Shown here piece by piece: positions 36,433-47,616 of a stretch of DNA of 64,000 nucleotides (position 1 is the first letter of the stretch; each line of letters starts with the position of its first letter). This DNA is from Arthrobacter pascens (lineage in GTDB: Bacteria; Actinomycetota; Actinomycetes; Actinomycetales; Micrococcaceae): NCBI RefSeq assembly GCF_030816475.1, contig NZ_JAUSXF010000001.1:248001-312000 (forward strand), written 5' to 3'. The notes under the pieces were generated by a model. That model saw nothing but the letters and a program-made list of their open reading frames with translations. It searched no databases and was not told the DNA's origin. A program made the position numbers and the translations under genes.

Positions 36433-37464
36433 ATGCAGGGACTGGTATGGCGCCTGAGGGCGCTCGACCCCGAGGCCTCCGAAAGCCTCAAAGTGATCGC
36501 GTACTTTGATGCGCTCGTTGACGCGCATGCCAGCGCCCAGGTCCTGCTCAGCGGGGCGGCGGTGCTGAGTGGCTGTCCCGCCGGGTATGTCGCCAACGGC
36601 AGATCCGTCCGGGTCGACGCCTCCGGAACGAAAACCGATTCCATCGCCCCGGATTCAGACGCCCCCAATACGTGGCTGGGGCATGATTTCGGCGACGACG
36701 GGCGCGTGTGGATTGAGCGTGAAGGCCAGGCTTTCGCCAATGATGAAATGATCCTTGAGCGGGTGGCCATCGCGCTGGGCATCTCCTTCGACCGCACCAG
36801 TCCGGCGGCGGCGTCCAGCCGCGCGGTCGCGGCCGTCATTGACGCCGCCGTGCCCCTGGACAGACGGATGGATGCCGCGGCCATGCTTCACCTGGACAAG
36901 GATTCGAGCTACCGGGTTGTCGCCGTTCCGGCCTCTACGGTGCTGCCAGGACCCAGTTCGGTGATCTACACGGGGGTCGGGCCGGTCCGGGCAGCCATCC
37001 GCCGGCTTTCTGACTCCCAACCGCCGGATGGCCAGCCCGGCCTCCGGTCGGGCGTGGGGCTGGCCATGGTTCCAAGCGCGCTCGATCGGTCATGGGCATC
37101 TGCCCTCTTCGCCCTGCGCCTGACCACTCCGCAGAGTCCGTGCCAGCTCGCCGATGACCTGGGCGGCCTGCTCGTCTTTGCCGAGTTGGCCGATTCTTCC
37201 GCGCCCGAAATCCCTGACCTGACCGCCCTGAAACGGCTTCTCGAATCACAGCCGAAAGCCCTGGCCCTACTCGAGTCAATTGCGACGACCAGCAGCCTGC
37301 GTGCCGTCGCGGAGGAGGTCGGCCTCCACCATTCCAGTGTTCAGAGCCGGGCGGCAGACTACTCGGCGGCGCTCGGGTTCGACCTCCGCACCGCGCCCGG
37401 ACGGGTGCGGTTGTCCTTGGTGCTCGCGCTGTACAGGCTTGCCACCACCACCTTCGGCTCATGA
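36433..37464 (+). CDS. PucR/CdaR-like helix-turn-helix regulator
   Basis: A 343-residue protein whose last 65 residues form a PucR-type C-terminal helix-turn-helix (LLESIATTSSLRAVAEEVGL, HHSSVQSRAADYSAALGFD, VRLSLVLALYRL). The N-terminal 270 residues look like a GAF- or ligand-sensing region and are not close to any family recognised here. It precedes, on the same strand, a hydroxyacid dehydrogenase and an aldehyde dehydrogenase, and may control one of them. The ribosome site is weak. Confidence 0.75.
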   Translation: MQGLVWRLRALDPEASESLKVIAYFDALVDAHASAQVLLSGAAVLSGCPAGYVANGRSVRVDASGTKTDSIAPDSDAPNTWLGHDFGDDGRVWIEREGQAFANDEMILERVAIALGISFDRTSPAAASSRAVAAVIDAAVPLDRRMDAAAMLHLDKDSSYRVVAVPASTVLPGPSSVIYTGVGPVRAAIRRLSDSQPPDGQPGLRSGVGLAMVPSALDRSWASALFALRLTTPQSPCQLADDLGGLLVFAELADSSAPEIPDLTALKRLLESQPKALALLESIATTSSLRAVAEEVGLHHSSVQSRAADYSAALGFDLRTAPGRVRLSLVLALYRLATTTFGS

Positions 37465-37515
37465 GGGACGGCTTCCGGGCTCCTGAGTCTGTGCTCCTCC
37501 ACTAAGCTGGCACGC

Positions 37516-38436
37516 ATGACCCCGAAGATCAGTGTGAGCCTGCCGGATGCAGGGCTGCGTGAGTACCTGGCACCGCATCCGGACGTCACCGTGCTCGAGT
37601 GGGACCTGGCCGGCGGAGCACCGCAGCGCCGAATCGACATCGTGGTGCCCCCGTACATGGGCGGGACGAAGATCCTGCGGAATCTTGAGTCTGTCGAGAC
37701 GGAGCTGGTCCAGAGCCAATCGATCGGATACGACGGCGTGGCGGACGTCCTCCCCGCCGGAAGGGTCTTCGCCAACGCTGCCGGTGTCCACGAGACGTCA
37801 ACCGCCGAGCTGGTGCTGGCCATGGTGCTGGCGAGCCAGCGGGAGTTTCCGCGCCTCCTGGAGAACCAGCAACAGGGTCTGTGGGAAACGAAGCCGACGG
37901 CGAGCCTGGCAGACCGCCGGGTGCTCATCGTGGGTTACGGCGGCGTGGGCAAGGCCATCGAAGAGCGGCTTCTCCCCTTCGAAACCACCGTCACGCGGGT
38001 GGCCAGCCAATCCCGGACGGACGGGAACGGCGTCGTACATGGCATCGCGGAGCTGCCTGCGCTGCTGCCGGACCACGACATCGTCATTGTCGGGGTTCCC
38101 CTCAGTGACGCCACCAGGCACCTTATCGATGACGCTTTCCTTTCCGCAATGCCCGACGGCGGGTTGCTGGTCAACGTCGCCCGCGGTCCGGTGGCAGACA
38201 CAGAAGCACTTGTACGCCACACGGGCTCCGGACGGATCCGTGCCGCCCTGGACGTGACGGACCCCGAGCCGCTGCCCCGGGACCACCCGCTGTGGCGCAC
38301 GCCGGGCGTCATCATCACCCCTCACGTGGGCGGCGCGAGCTCGGCGATGCGCCCGCGGATGGGCCGGCTGCTTCAACGGCAGATCGACCTCATGCTTGCC
38401 GGTGAACCGCCGGTGAATGTGGTCCTGGGGGGCTAG
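37516..38436 (+). CDS. D-isomer-specific 2-hydroxyacid dehydrogenase
   Basis: A 306-residue NAD(P)-dependent 2-hydroxyacid dehydrogenase. It has a Rossmann motif (VLIVGYGGVGKAIEERL), catalytic Arg in LLVNVARGPVAD, Glu in DVTDPEPLPRDHPLW, and His in ITPHVGGASS. It interconverts a 2-keto acid and a 2-hydroxy acid, such as glyoxylate/glycolate or hydroxypyruvate/glycerate. The exact substrate is unknown. It starts 51 nt after the regulator stop. Confidence 0.93.
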   Translation: MTPKISVSLPDAGLREYLAPHPDVTVLEWDLAGGAPQRRIDIVVPPYMGGTKILRNLESVETELVQSQSIGYDGVADVLPAGRVFANAAGVHETSTAELVLAMVLASQREFPRLLENQQQGLWETKPTASLADRRVLIVGYGGVGKAIEERLLPFETTVTRVASQSRTDGNGVVHGIAELPALLPDHDIVIVGVPLSDATRHLIDDAFLSAMPDGGLLVNVARGPVADTEALVRHTGSGRIRAALDVTDPEPLPRDHPLWRTPGVIITPHVGGASSAMRPRMGRLLQRQIDLMLAGEPPVNVVLGG

Positions 38437-38461
38437 CCGGCGGCGGTCGGTGCATAGGGCA

Positions 38462-38489
38462 TGCAACCCCTTGCAGCCTGGTCGCAACC
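38462..38489. promoter_or_regulatory. GCAACC repeats upstream of the aldehyde dehydrogenase
   Basis: TGCAACC (38462) and TCGCAACC (38482) lie 21 bp apart, with CTTGCAGCC between them, 55-85 bp before the start codon. Closely similar elements (GGTTGC twice, TTGCAGCC) precede the alcohol dehydrogenase at 44419-44440. A shared activator site is inferred. Confidence 0.45.
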
Positions 38490-38545
38490 TCCGAACTCCT
38501 AGCATGGGCAGGACGAAGACGTCCATTCCCTAGAGGAGTTAAACC

Positions 38546-40069
38546 ATGACTGTTTACCTGCAGCCCGGCCAAGAAGGATCCAAGGTCCAGTTCAAGGACC
38601 GCTACGAGAACTGGATTGGCGGCGAATGGGTCGCTCCTACTACAGGCCAGTACATCGAGAATGTCTCGCCCGTGAATGGCAAGCAATTCACGGAAGTGGC
38701 GCGAGGTGCCGCTGCCGACGTCGAGCTCGCCCTGGATGCTGCCCACAAGGCCGCGCCGGCCTGGGGCAAGGCTTCGGCCACGGAGCGTGCCGCGGTGCTG
38801 AACAAAATTGCCGACCGCATTGATGCCAACCTGGAGCTGCTGGCCGTCGCGGAGACGTGGGACAACGGCAAGCCCATCCGTGAAACCCTCAACGCCGACA
38901 TTCCCTTGGCAGCCGACCACTTCCGCTACTTCGCCAGCGCCATCCGCGCCCAGGAAGGCCGGCTGTCCCAGCTCGACGACGACACCACGGCCTACCACTT
39001 CCACGAGCCGCTCGGCGTCGTTGGCCAGATCATCCCCTGGAACTTTCCCATCCTGATGGCCGTCTGGAAGATGGCGCCTGCCCTGGCGGCGGGCAACGCC
39101 GTGGTCCTCAAGCCGGCCTCCAACACGCCGGCCTCCATCCTGGTCCTGGCCGAACTCATCGCCGACCTGCTGCCCGCGGGCCTGCTGAATATCGTCAACG
39201 GCTTCGGATCCGAGGTGGGCAAGCCCCTGGCCTCGAGCCCCCGGATCCGCAAGATCGCCTTCACCGGCGAAACCTCAACGGGACGGCTGATCAGCCAGTA
39301 TGCGAGCCAGAACCTGATCCCGGTCACCCTGGAACTTGGCGGCAAGAGCCCGAACATCTTCTTCGCGGATGTGGCCGCGTCGAACGACGCCTTCTACGAC
39401 AAGGCGCTGGAGGGCTTCACGCTCTATGCCTTCAACCAGGGAGAAGTGTGCAGCAGCCCGTCGCGTGCCCTGGTCCAGGATTCCTTCTATGACTCGTTCA
39501 TGGCAGATGCAGTCGCACGGACCGGGATGATCATCCAGGGCAACCCGCTTGATACCACAACGCAGATCGGTGCCCAGGCTTCGATAGGCCAGATGGAAAA
39601 GATCCTCTCCTACATCGACATCGGATTGGCGGAGGGTGCAAAAATCCTGGCCGGCGGTGCACAGACGGAGTTTGAGGGCGACCTGGCCGGCGGCTTCTAC
39701 GTCCAGCCCACCATCTTCGAGGGCCACAACAAGATGCGGATCTTCCAGGAGGAAATCTTCGGCCCCGTAGTGTCCGTGGCACGCTTCACGGATTACAACG
39801 ACGCCATCAGCATCGCCAACGACAGCCTCTATGGCCTCGGCGCGGGCGTCTGGTCCCGCAACGGCAACGTCGCTTACCGCGCCGGCCGCGAGATCCAGGC
39901 CGGCCGCGTCTGGGTCAACAACTACCACGCCTACCCGGCAGGCGCCGCGTTCGGCGGCTACAAGTCCTCAGGCATCGGCAGGGAGAACCACTCCATGATG
40001 CTGGACCACTACCAGCAGACCAAGAACCTCTTGGTTAGCCATTCAGAAAACAAGCTCGGCTTCTTCTAG
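38546..40069 (+). CDS. NAD-dependent aldehyde dehydrogenase (acetaldehyde type)
   Basis: A 507-residue aldehyde dehydrogenase of the ExaC/AldB-type group, oxidising acetaldehyde and other short aldehydes to acids. Catalytic Cys302 lies in [12 protein letters not shown] and the general-base Glu in [11 protein letters not shown]; the NAD site includes [26 protein letters not shown] precedes the ATG. With the alcohol dehydrogenase and acetyl-CoA synthetase encoded nearby, it completes an ethanol to acetyl-CoA route. A strong terminator follows. Confidence 0.95.
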   Translation: MTVYLQPGQEGSKVQFKDRYENWIGGEWVAPTTGQYIENVSPVNGKQFTEVARGAAADVELALDAAHKAAPAWGKASATERAAVLNKIADRIDANLELLAVAETWDNGKPIRETLNADIPLAADHFRYFASAIRAQEGRLSQLDDDTTAYHFHEPLGVVGQIIPWNFPILMAVWKMAPALAAGNAVVLKPASNTPASILVLAELIADLLPAGLLNIVNGFGSEVGKPLASSPRIRKIAFTGETSTGRLISQYASQNLIPVTLELGGKSPNIFFADVAASNDAFYDKALEGFTLYAFNQGEVCSSPSRALVQDSFYDSFMADAVARTGMIIQGNPLDTTTQIGAQASIGQMEKILSYIDIGLAEGAKILAGGAQTEFEGDLAGGFYVQPTIFEGHNKMRIFQEEIFGPVVSVARFTDYNDAISIANDSLYGLGAGVWSRNGNVAYRAGREIQAGRVWVNNYHAYPAGAAFGGYKSSGIGRENHSMMLDHYQQTKNLLVSHSENKLGFF

Positions 40070-40144
40070 GCCCCGAATCTCGACGATCACGCCGAACCTG
40101 GCCGCCTGCTGCACCAGCGCTACCGGTAGCAGCACAAAAGGCCG

Positions 40145-40178
40145 GAGTACGACGGCGGGGCTCCCCGCCGTCGTACTC
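40145..40178 (+). terminator. Terminator after the aldehyde dehydrogenase
   Basis: GAGTACGACGGCGGGG pairs perfectly with CCCCGCCGTCGTACTC (16 bp, tight loop) 75 nt after the stop. Confidence 0.85.
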
Positions 40179-40214
40179 TCCTGTCAGGCGATGACATCTC
40201 GAAAGGAGAAATGA

Positions 40215-40811
40215 ATGACAAGAATGCTGATTATTGGCCCGCCCGGTTCCGGCAAGGGAACCCAGGCGGAGAGGATTTCGGAGCGCCTCGGCGTTGTCGC
40301 GATCTCCACTGGCGATATCTTCCGTGCCAACGTCAAAGGTGAGACACCCCTTGGCGTCGAGGCTAAGACGTACATGGATAACGGGGATTTCGTCCCGGAC
40401 AGCGTCACGAACGAAATGGTGCGTGACCGCCTCAGTGAGGAGGACGTCGACGCCGGCTTCCTCCTTGACGGCTACCCCCGTACCACCGCGCAGGTGGACT
40501 ACCTGGACCGGATCCTCGCCGGTGGCCAACAGGAGCTCGACGTCGTCCTGCAGCTGACCGCCGACGACCAGGAACTGGTCACCCGGCTGTTGAGCCGGTC
40601 TAAGGTAACCGGCCGGAGCGACGACAACGAGGCCGTGATCCGCCACCGGCTGGACCTGTACCACGAGCAGACCGAAGCGGTAGTGGCAAAGTATGCCGAG
40701 CGAGGCATCCTTGCCCTGGTGGACGGTATCGGCGCAGTACACGACGTAACTGACCGTGTGATGACCAGCCTCGAGAACCCCCTGAGGGCCTCCGTCAACA
40801 GCGGACGGTAA
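40215..40811 (+). CDS. adk: Adenylate kinase (short type), additional copy
   Basis: A 198-residue adenylate kinase that converts ATP and AMP to two ADP. It has the P-loop GPPGSGKGTQ (residues 8-17), the NMP-binding segment GDIFRANVKGETPLG and FLLDGYPRTTAQ. The LID domain is the short form. The housekeeping adk of actinobacteria normally sits beside secY in the ribosomal-protein cluster, so this is likely an extra copy. It lies between the aldehyde dehydrogenase and the acetyl-CoA synthetase, whose reaction releases AMP; a role in recycling it is inferred. GAAAGGAGAAATGA precedes the ATG. Confidence 0.93.
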   Translation: MTRMLIIGPPGSGKGTQAERISERLGVVAISTGDIFRANVKGETPLGVEAKTYMDNGDFVPDSVTNEMVRDRLSEEDVDAGFLLDGYPRTTAQVDYLDRILAGGQQELDVVLQLTADDQELVTRLLSRSKVTGRSDDNEAVIRHRLDLYHEQTEAVVAKYAERGILALVDGIGAVHDVTDRVMTSLENPLRASVNSGR

Positions 40812-40836
40812 AGTCCTCACACTGGTAATTAGGTGA

Positions 40837-41141
40837 CTACGGAAACACCAATCGAGCCTGCCGAATACCTCTGAGGTATTCGACAGGCTCGATTGTTTGG
40901 GAGAATGCCGCGTCGCGGAGCGCCACCACGGCGGATAGCGGACGGACCATTACCCTGTAGTCCTCAATCAGTCCGTGCTGATCAAATCCCATCATGTCGA
41001 CTCCTTCGCCTTCCGTGTCGCCCAGGCGCCAGCGGAAATGTAATATCTCCACACCATCGGTGGACGTAAACGAGCCGACAAATCTGAGCCCCTCGAATAC
41101 TTGAAAGAGGATGGCGAACAGGCGAGCGACTGCCTCTCTGC
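40837..41141 (-). pseudogene. 5'-truncated NTF2/SnoaL-like protein remnant
   Basis: The minus strand reads GREAVARLFAILFQVFEGLR and VEILHFRWRLGDTEGEGVD, then IEDYRVMVRPLSAVVALRD. This is the C-terminal half of a nuclear-transport-factor-2-like (SnoaL) protein. The frame runs into the end of the acs gene without a start codon, so the N-terminal half is gone. Its 3' end is occupied by the adk terminator. Confidence 0.75.
40849..40895 (+). terminator. Strong intrinsic terminator after adk
   Basis: A 22-bp stem with a single mismatch (CAATCGAGCCTG-C-CGAATACCT against AGGTATTCG-A-CAGGCTCGATTG) and a 3-nt loop, followed by TTTGG, 37 nt after the adk stop. Confidence 0.9.
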
Positions 41142-41143
41142 CC

Positions 41144-43111
41144 CTATTTCCGTAGGGAGTTGGTGATTTGGGTCATGACGGTGTTGTCGGCGAGGGTGGT
41201 GGCGTCTCCCACTTCGCGTCCTTCGGCGATGTCTTTGAGGAGGCGGCGGATGATTTTGCCGGAGCGGGTTTTGGGCAGTTCGGGGACGACGAGGATGGTT
41301 TTGGGTTTGGCGATGGGGCCGATCTCCTTGCCTACGTGGTTGCGGAGTTCCTGGATGATCGTGTCGCCGGAGTCGGTGGCGTCGCCGCGGAGGATCACGA
41401 ACGCCACCACCGCCTGGCCTGTGGTTTGGTCTGCGGCACCGACGACGGCGGCCTCGGCCACCGCGGGGTGGGACACCAGTGCGGATTCGATTTCGGTGGT
41501 GGAGAGCCGGTGGCCGGAGATGTTCATCACGTCATCCACCCGGCCCAGGAGCCAGATATCTCCGTCCTCGTCTTTCTTGGCGCCGTCCCCGGCGAAGTAC
41601 ATGCCTTCGAAGCGGGACCAGTAGGTGTCCTTGAACCGTTCCGGGTCGCCCCAGATACCGCGGAGCATGGCGGGCCAGGGCTCGCGGATCACCAGGAACC
41701 CGCCGTGGCCGTCCGGCACGGAGGCGCCGTTCTCGTCCACGACGTCAGCGGCGATGCCCGGTAGCGGGACCTGGGCGGAGCCGGGCTTGGTGGCGGTGAC
41801 TCCCGGGAGCGGGGCGATCATCTGCGCCCCTGTTTCGGTCTGCCACCAGGTGTCCACGATCGGGGCCGGGTTCTCCTTGCGTTCGCCGTTCTTGCCGGCG
41901 TTGCCGCCGATGACTTCCCGGTACCACATCCAGGCTTCGGGGTTGATGGGTTCGCCCACTGAACCAAGGACCCGGATGGAGGACAGATCGTATTTGGCGG
42001 GGATTTCCTTGCCCCATTTCATGAAGGTCCGGATCGCGGTGGGGGCGGTGTAGAGGATGGAGACCTTGTATTTTTCGACAATTTCCCACCAGCGGCCCTG
42101 GTGCGGGGAGTCCGGGGTTCCCTCGTACATGACCTGGGTGGCGCCGTTGATGAGCGGGGCGTACGCAACGTATGAATGGCCGGTGACCCAGCCGACGTCA
42201 GCGGTGCACCAGTACACGTCCGTGTCCGGGTGCAGGTCGAAGACTGCCTTGTGGGTGTAGGCGGTCTGGGTGAGGTAGCCGCCGGTGGTGTGCAGAATGC
42301 CTTTGGGTTTGCCGGTGGTGCCGGAGGTGTAGAGGATGTAGAGCGGGTGATCGGAGTCATGGCCGACGGCGTTGTGGTGCGTGGAGGCCTGGTCCACGGT
42401 GTCTGCCCACCAGTGGTCCCGGCCCCCGTGCCAGTCCACGTCCGCTCCGTTGCGCTTGACTACCACCACGTTCTGCACGGTGTGCCCGTCCTTCGACAAG
42501 GCCTCATCGACGGCGCTCTTGAGCGGGCTGGGCTTGCCGCGGCGGTAGGTGCCGTCGGCGGTGACCACGAGTTTGGCTTCGGCGTCCTCGATGCGGGACC
42601 GCAGGGCGTCCGCGGAGAAGCCGCCGAACACCACCGAATGCACCGCGCCGATCCGGGCGCAGGCCAGCAGGGTGATGACGGCCTCCGGGATCATCGGCAG
42701 GTATACCGCGACCCGGTCGCCCTTGGCCACGCCGAGGGACTCGAAAGCGTTCGCAGCTTTCTTAACTTCTTCGGTGAGCTGGCTGTAGGTGTAGGTGCGG
42801 GTGTCTCCGGGTTCGCCCTCGAAGTAGATGGCAACCCGGTCCCCGAGCCCGTTTTCCACGTGCCGGTCCAGCGCGTTGTAGGCGGCATTCAGCTCACCGC
42901 CGACGAACCACTTCGCGAACGGCGGCTTGGACCAATCCAGCGCCTGCGTGAAGTCCTTGCTCCAGGTCAGCAGCTCCCGCGCCTGCCTGGCCCAAAAAGC
43001 CGGCCGGTCCGCGTCAGCCTCCACGTACTCGGCTGCGGTGACCACCGCGTTCGCGGCAAACTCCTCCGACGGCGGAAACACCTTTTTGACTGCAGTTTGG
43101 ACGTTGGACAT
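41144..43111 (-). CDS. acsA: Acetyl-CoA synthetase (AMP-forming)
   Basis: A 655-residue acetate:CoA ligase (acetate + ATP + CoA to acetyl-CoA + AMP + PPi). It has the adenylation motif [18 protein letters not shown], then [17 protein letters not shown] and WWQTETGAQ. Lys619 in [11 protein letters not shown] is the residue whose acetylation silences this family. The start ATG at 43111 has a weak leader. It assimilates acetate formed by the aldehyde dehydrogenase. Minus-strand, in the same direction as the alcohol dehydrogenase but separated by a hairpin element. Confidence 0.96.
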   Translation of the reverse strand: MSNVQTAVKKVFPPSEEFAANAVVTAAEYVEADADRPAFWARQARELLTWSKDFTQALDWSKPPFAKWFVGGELNAAYNALDRHVENGLGDRVAIYFEGEPGDTRTYTYSQLTEEVKKAANAFESLGVAKGDRVAVYLPMIPEAVITLLACARIGAVHSVVFGGFSADALRSRIEDAEAKLVVTADGTYRRGKPSPLKSAVDEALSKDGHTVQNVVVVKRNGADVDWHGGRDHWWADTVDQASTHHNAVGHDSDHPLYILYTSGTTGKPKGILHTTGGYLTQTAYTHKAVFDLHPDTDVYWCTADVGWVTGHSYVAYAPLINGATQVMYEGTPDSPHQGRWWEIVEKYKVSILYTAPTAIRTFMKWGKEIPAKYDLSSIRVLGSVGEPINPEAWMWYREVIGGNAGKNGERKENPAPIVDTWWQTETGAQMIAPLPGVTATKPGSAQVPLPGIAADVVDENGASVPDGHGGFLVIREPWPAMLRGIWGDPERFKDTYWSRFEGMYFAGDGAKKDEDGDIWLLGRVDDVMNISGHRLSTTEIESALVSHPAVAEAAVVGAADQTTGQAVVAFVILRGDATDSGDTIIQELRNHVGKEIGPIAKPKTILVVPELPKTRSGKIIRRLLKDIAEGREVGDATTLADNTVMTQITNSLRK

Positions 43112-43178
43112 GGGTAAACCTCGTGCTTTCTACAAAATGTTCCGTGTTGGGAAACGGGCAGTGGGAATACGCCGTGCG

Positions 43179-43252
43179 CCCAACTGAGTAGCAGTAGGTG
43201 TCGTTTTGGGCCTCCAAAACGACACCTACTGCTACTTACGTGGTGAGTTGGG
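43179..43252. repeat. REP-like hairpin element, copy 2 (probable terminator)
   Basis: The core GTAGCAGTAGGTGTCGTTTTG pairs exactly with CCAAAACGACACCTACTGCT over 23 bp with a 4-nt loop. An outer CCCAACT/AGTTGGG pair encloses it. It shares its sequence with the element at 18988-19055 and lies 6 nt after the alcohol dehydrogenase stop. Confidence 0.85.
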
Positions 43253-43257
43253 ATGGA

Positions 43258-44277
43258 TCAGTACTTGATGACGACGCGGCCGTCGATCTTGGCGTGCTTC
43301 ATTTCGTCAAGGACGGCGTTGACCTCGGAGAGTTCCCGGGTGGACACGGTGGGGTGGATCTTGCCCTCGGCGTAGAACTCCAGGGCTTCTTCCAGATCCT
43401 GCCGGGTTCCCACGATAGAGCCGCGGACGGTCAGGCCCTTGAGCACAATCTCGAATATCGGCGCCGGAAAGTCACCCGGCGGCAGGCCGTTGAAGACAAT
43501 CGTGCCGCCGCGGCGGGCCATGCCGATTGCCTGGCCAAACGCTGACGGGTGCACTGCAGTGACCAGGACTCCATGGCAACCTCCGGTGACGCGCTGGATG
43601 ACTTCGACGGGATCCTCGTTCAGGGCGTTCACTGTCAGTTCGGCGCCGTGCGCCTTCGCCAGGGCCAGCTTGTCATCGGCGATGTCCACCGCCGCGACCC
43701 GCAGGCCCATAGCCACCGCGTACTGGACCGCGATGTGGCCCAGCCCGCCGATCCCGGAAATGGTGACCCACTGCCCCGGCCTGGTCTCGGTCATCTTCAG
43801 GCCCTTATAAACCGTCACCCCGGCACACAGCACCGGGGCAATTTCCACCGGATCAGAGCCTGCCGGAATGCGGGCCGCGAAACGCGTGTTCACCAGCATG
43901 TACTCCCCGAAGGAGCCATCCACGCTGTACCCGGCGTTCTGCTGCGCCTCGCACAACGTCTCCCACCCGGTCCGGCAGTACTGGCAATCCCCGCACGCGG
44001 ACCAAAGCCACGCATTGCCCACCAGATCGCCCACGGCAAGGTCAGTAACGCCCTCACCCAGGGCCACCACCTCACCCACACCCTCATGGCCCGGAATGAA
44101 CGGCGGCGACGGCTTAACCGGCCAGTCACCCTCCGCCGCGTGCAGATCCGTGTGGCACACACCGGTAGTCAGCACCTTCACCAGCGCCTCCCCCCGCCCC
44201 GGAACCGGGACAGGAACGCTCAGGATCTGCAAATCCCTACCGAACTCAGTTACTACAGCTGCTCGCATCGTCGTCAT
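43258..44277 (-). CDS. Zinc-dependent alcohol dehydrogenase
   Basis: A 339-residue medium-chain alcohol dehydrogenase (AdhA/AdhP type), oxidising ethanol and similar primary alcohols with NAD. The catalytic zinc site is in VCHTDLHAAEGDW and GHEGVGEV. The structural zinc cysteines are in WLWSACGDCQYCRTGWETLC, and the cofactor motif is ISGIGGLGHIAVQYA. ATG 44277 with AAGGATTATCGACA is chosen over an in-frame start 22 codons upstream. The promoter carries GGTTGC repeats also found before the aldehyde dehydrogenase gene. Confidence 0.95.
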   Translation of the reverse strand: MTTMRAAVVTEFGRDLQILSVPVPVPGRGEALVKVLTTGVCHTDLHAAEGDWPVKPSPPFIPGHEGVGEVVALGEGVTDLAVGDLVGNAWLWSACGDCQYCRTGWETLCEAQQNAGYSVDGSFGEYMLVNTRFAARIPAGSDPVEIAPVLCAGVTVYKGLKMTETRPGQWVTISGIGGLGHIAVQYAVAMGLRVAAVDIADDKLALAKAHGAELTVNALNEDPVEVIQRVTGGCHGVLVTAVHPSAFGQAIGMARRGGTIVFNGLPPGDFPAPIFEIVLKGLTVRGSIVGTRQDLEEALEFYAEGKIHPTVSTRELSEVNAVLDEMKHAKIDGRVVIKY

Positions 44278-44418
44278 TGTCGATAATCCTTCGTCGTTGG
44301 TGCCAGCGGCAACTGGTGCCCTGGCGTGAAGCTGGAACGGCACGGCACGCAGGCGCGATCATCGCGTCACTTGTGGTGACAAGGGCGACGTCCGTTGTCT
44401 TCACAGTAGGGGCGGGAC

Positions 44419-44440
44419 GGTTGCGACGAGGTTGCAGCCC
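44419..44440. promoter_or_regulatory. GGTTGC repeats upstream of the alcohol dehydrogenase
   Basis: GGTTGC occurs at 44419 and 44430, 11 bp apart (one helical turn), and the second continues as GGTTGCAGCCC. Read on the minus strand these are GCAACC boxes like those before the aldehyde dehydrogenase at 38462-38489. Confidence 0.45.
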
Positions 44441-44476
44441 TGTGAGTCAGCTCACGTCAGTTAGAGCAGCCAGGGC

Positions 44477-44502
44477 CCGACGGCGGGAGGTCCCGCCGTC
44501 GG
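44477..44502. terminator. Perfect GC hairpin
   Basis: CCGACGGCGGGA pairs with TCCCGCCGTCGG (12 bp), followed by AAAA on the plus strand. It lies between the alcohol dehydrogenase promoter and the dtd remnant. Confidence 0.65.
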
Positions 44503-44513
44503 AAAAGTGCCCG

Positions 44514-44650
44514 GACTCCATTAGGGTTGGTTCGTCCGAGCCATCCTTCAGCGGGTCACCCGGGCCGACGTGAACATCGGCGAGCCCTTGGTGGACCATC
44601 TGTTTGCCTCACTCCGCGGCCTCGGAGCCTACGTGTCCACCGGTGCGAAG
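44514..44650 (+). pseudogene. Remnant of a second D-aminoacyl-tRNA deacylase gene
   Basis: The leader and first codons match the intact dtd at 49406 almost base for base (CTCCATTAGGGTTG; GAGCCATCCTTCAGCGGGTCA). The GTG start has become GTC. The sequence then jumps to the part matching about 49681-49750 (EPLVDHLFASLRGLGA), missing about 245 bp of the middle. It is a dead, internally deleted copy. The 44651-44740 stretch holds nothing recognised. Confidence 0.85.
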
Positions 44651-44740
44651 TGGCCGCCGCGGGCGAACTCGGACCAGTGCACCACCGTGTATGTTGCGCA
44701 ACCAGACCTGCTCGCCCTTGCGGAACGACAACCGGGCCAC

Positions 44741-45121
44741 TCAATCAATCGCCGTCCGGGTCACGGGTGCGTTCATTAGGGAGGCCTGGTAGTCAGGCTC
44801 GGACTGAAGAATGCAAAAGAGGTTGCCGCCGGGATCTGCCATGACAATCCACCCTTCGTCGCCGTCCTGTCCGATGTCCGTATGCTCGGCGCCGAGCTGG
44901 AGCGCATGCTCCACGCAGGCTGACTGATCTTCCGGGCGGAGATCCAGGTGGATCGCCCCCTGTTCGATAGGGCTGTCGGCTCGCTGGATGAGGAGGGCTG
45001 GCCCATCGTCTCCGACCAGACATGACCCCATTGTCCCGCTACCTGAGCCCCGTCCCCACAGCGCGCCTTGAGCCTGGACGTGCGGCGCCGGCCGATGTAG
45101 GGCAGTACGCAAAGTAGTCAA
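44741..45121 (-). pseudogene. VOC/glyoxalase-like protein, N-terminus degenerate (copy 1)
   Basis: From about LVGDDGPALLIQRADSPIEQ onward this is the C-terminal two thirds of a glyoxalase-like VOC protein (HLDLRPEDQSACVEHALQLG, GWIVMADPGGNLFCILQSEP). The first 35 residues of the open frame do not look like the family's N-terminus (no LTHVTFDC-like strand), and no ribosome site was found. A closely related, frameshifted copy lies at 60010-60360. It may still be expressed, but the first half-domain appears lost. Confidence 0.65.
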
Positions 45122-45179
45122 GGCTGCTCCGTGCCGGCCCCACCGCAGCCGGCACGGACGCCTTGGTCAGTTCAGACCG

Positions 45180-47558
<2,379 letters not shown>

Positions 47559-47616
47559 TCAGTGGGAGGGTTGGAGCGCTGACTTCGGCGGGACGACGCC
47601 GGCCGGGCGGATGCCG

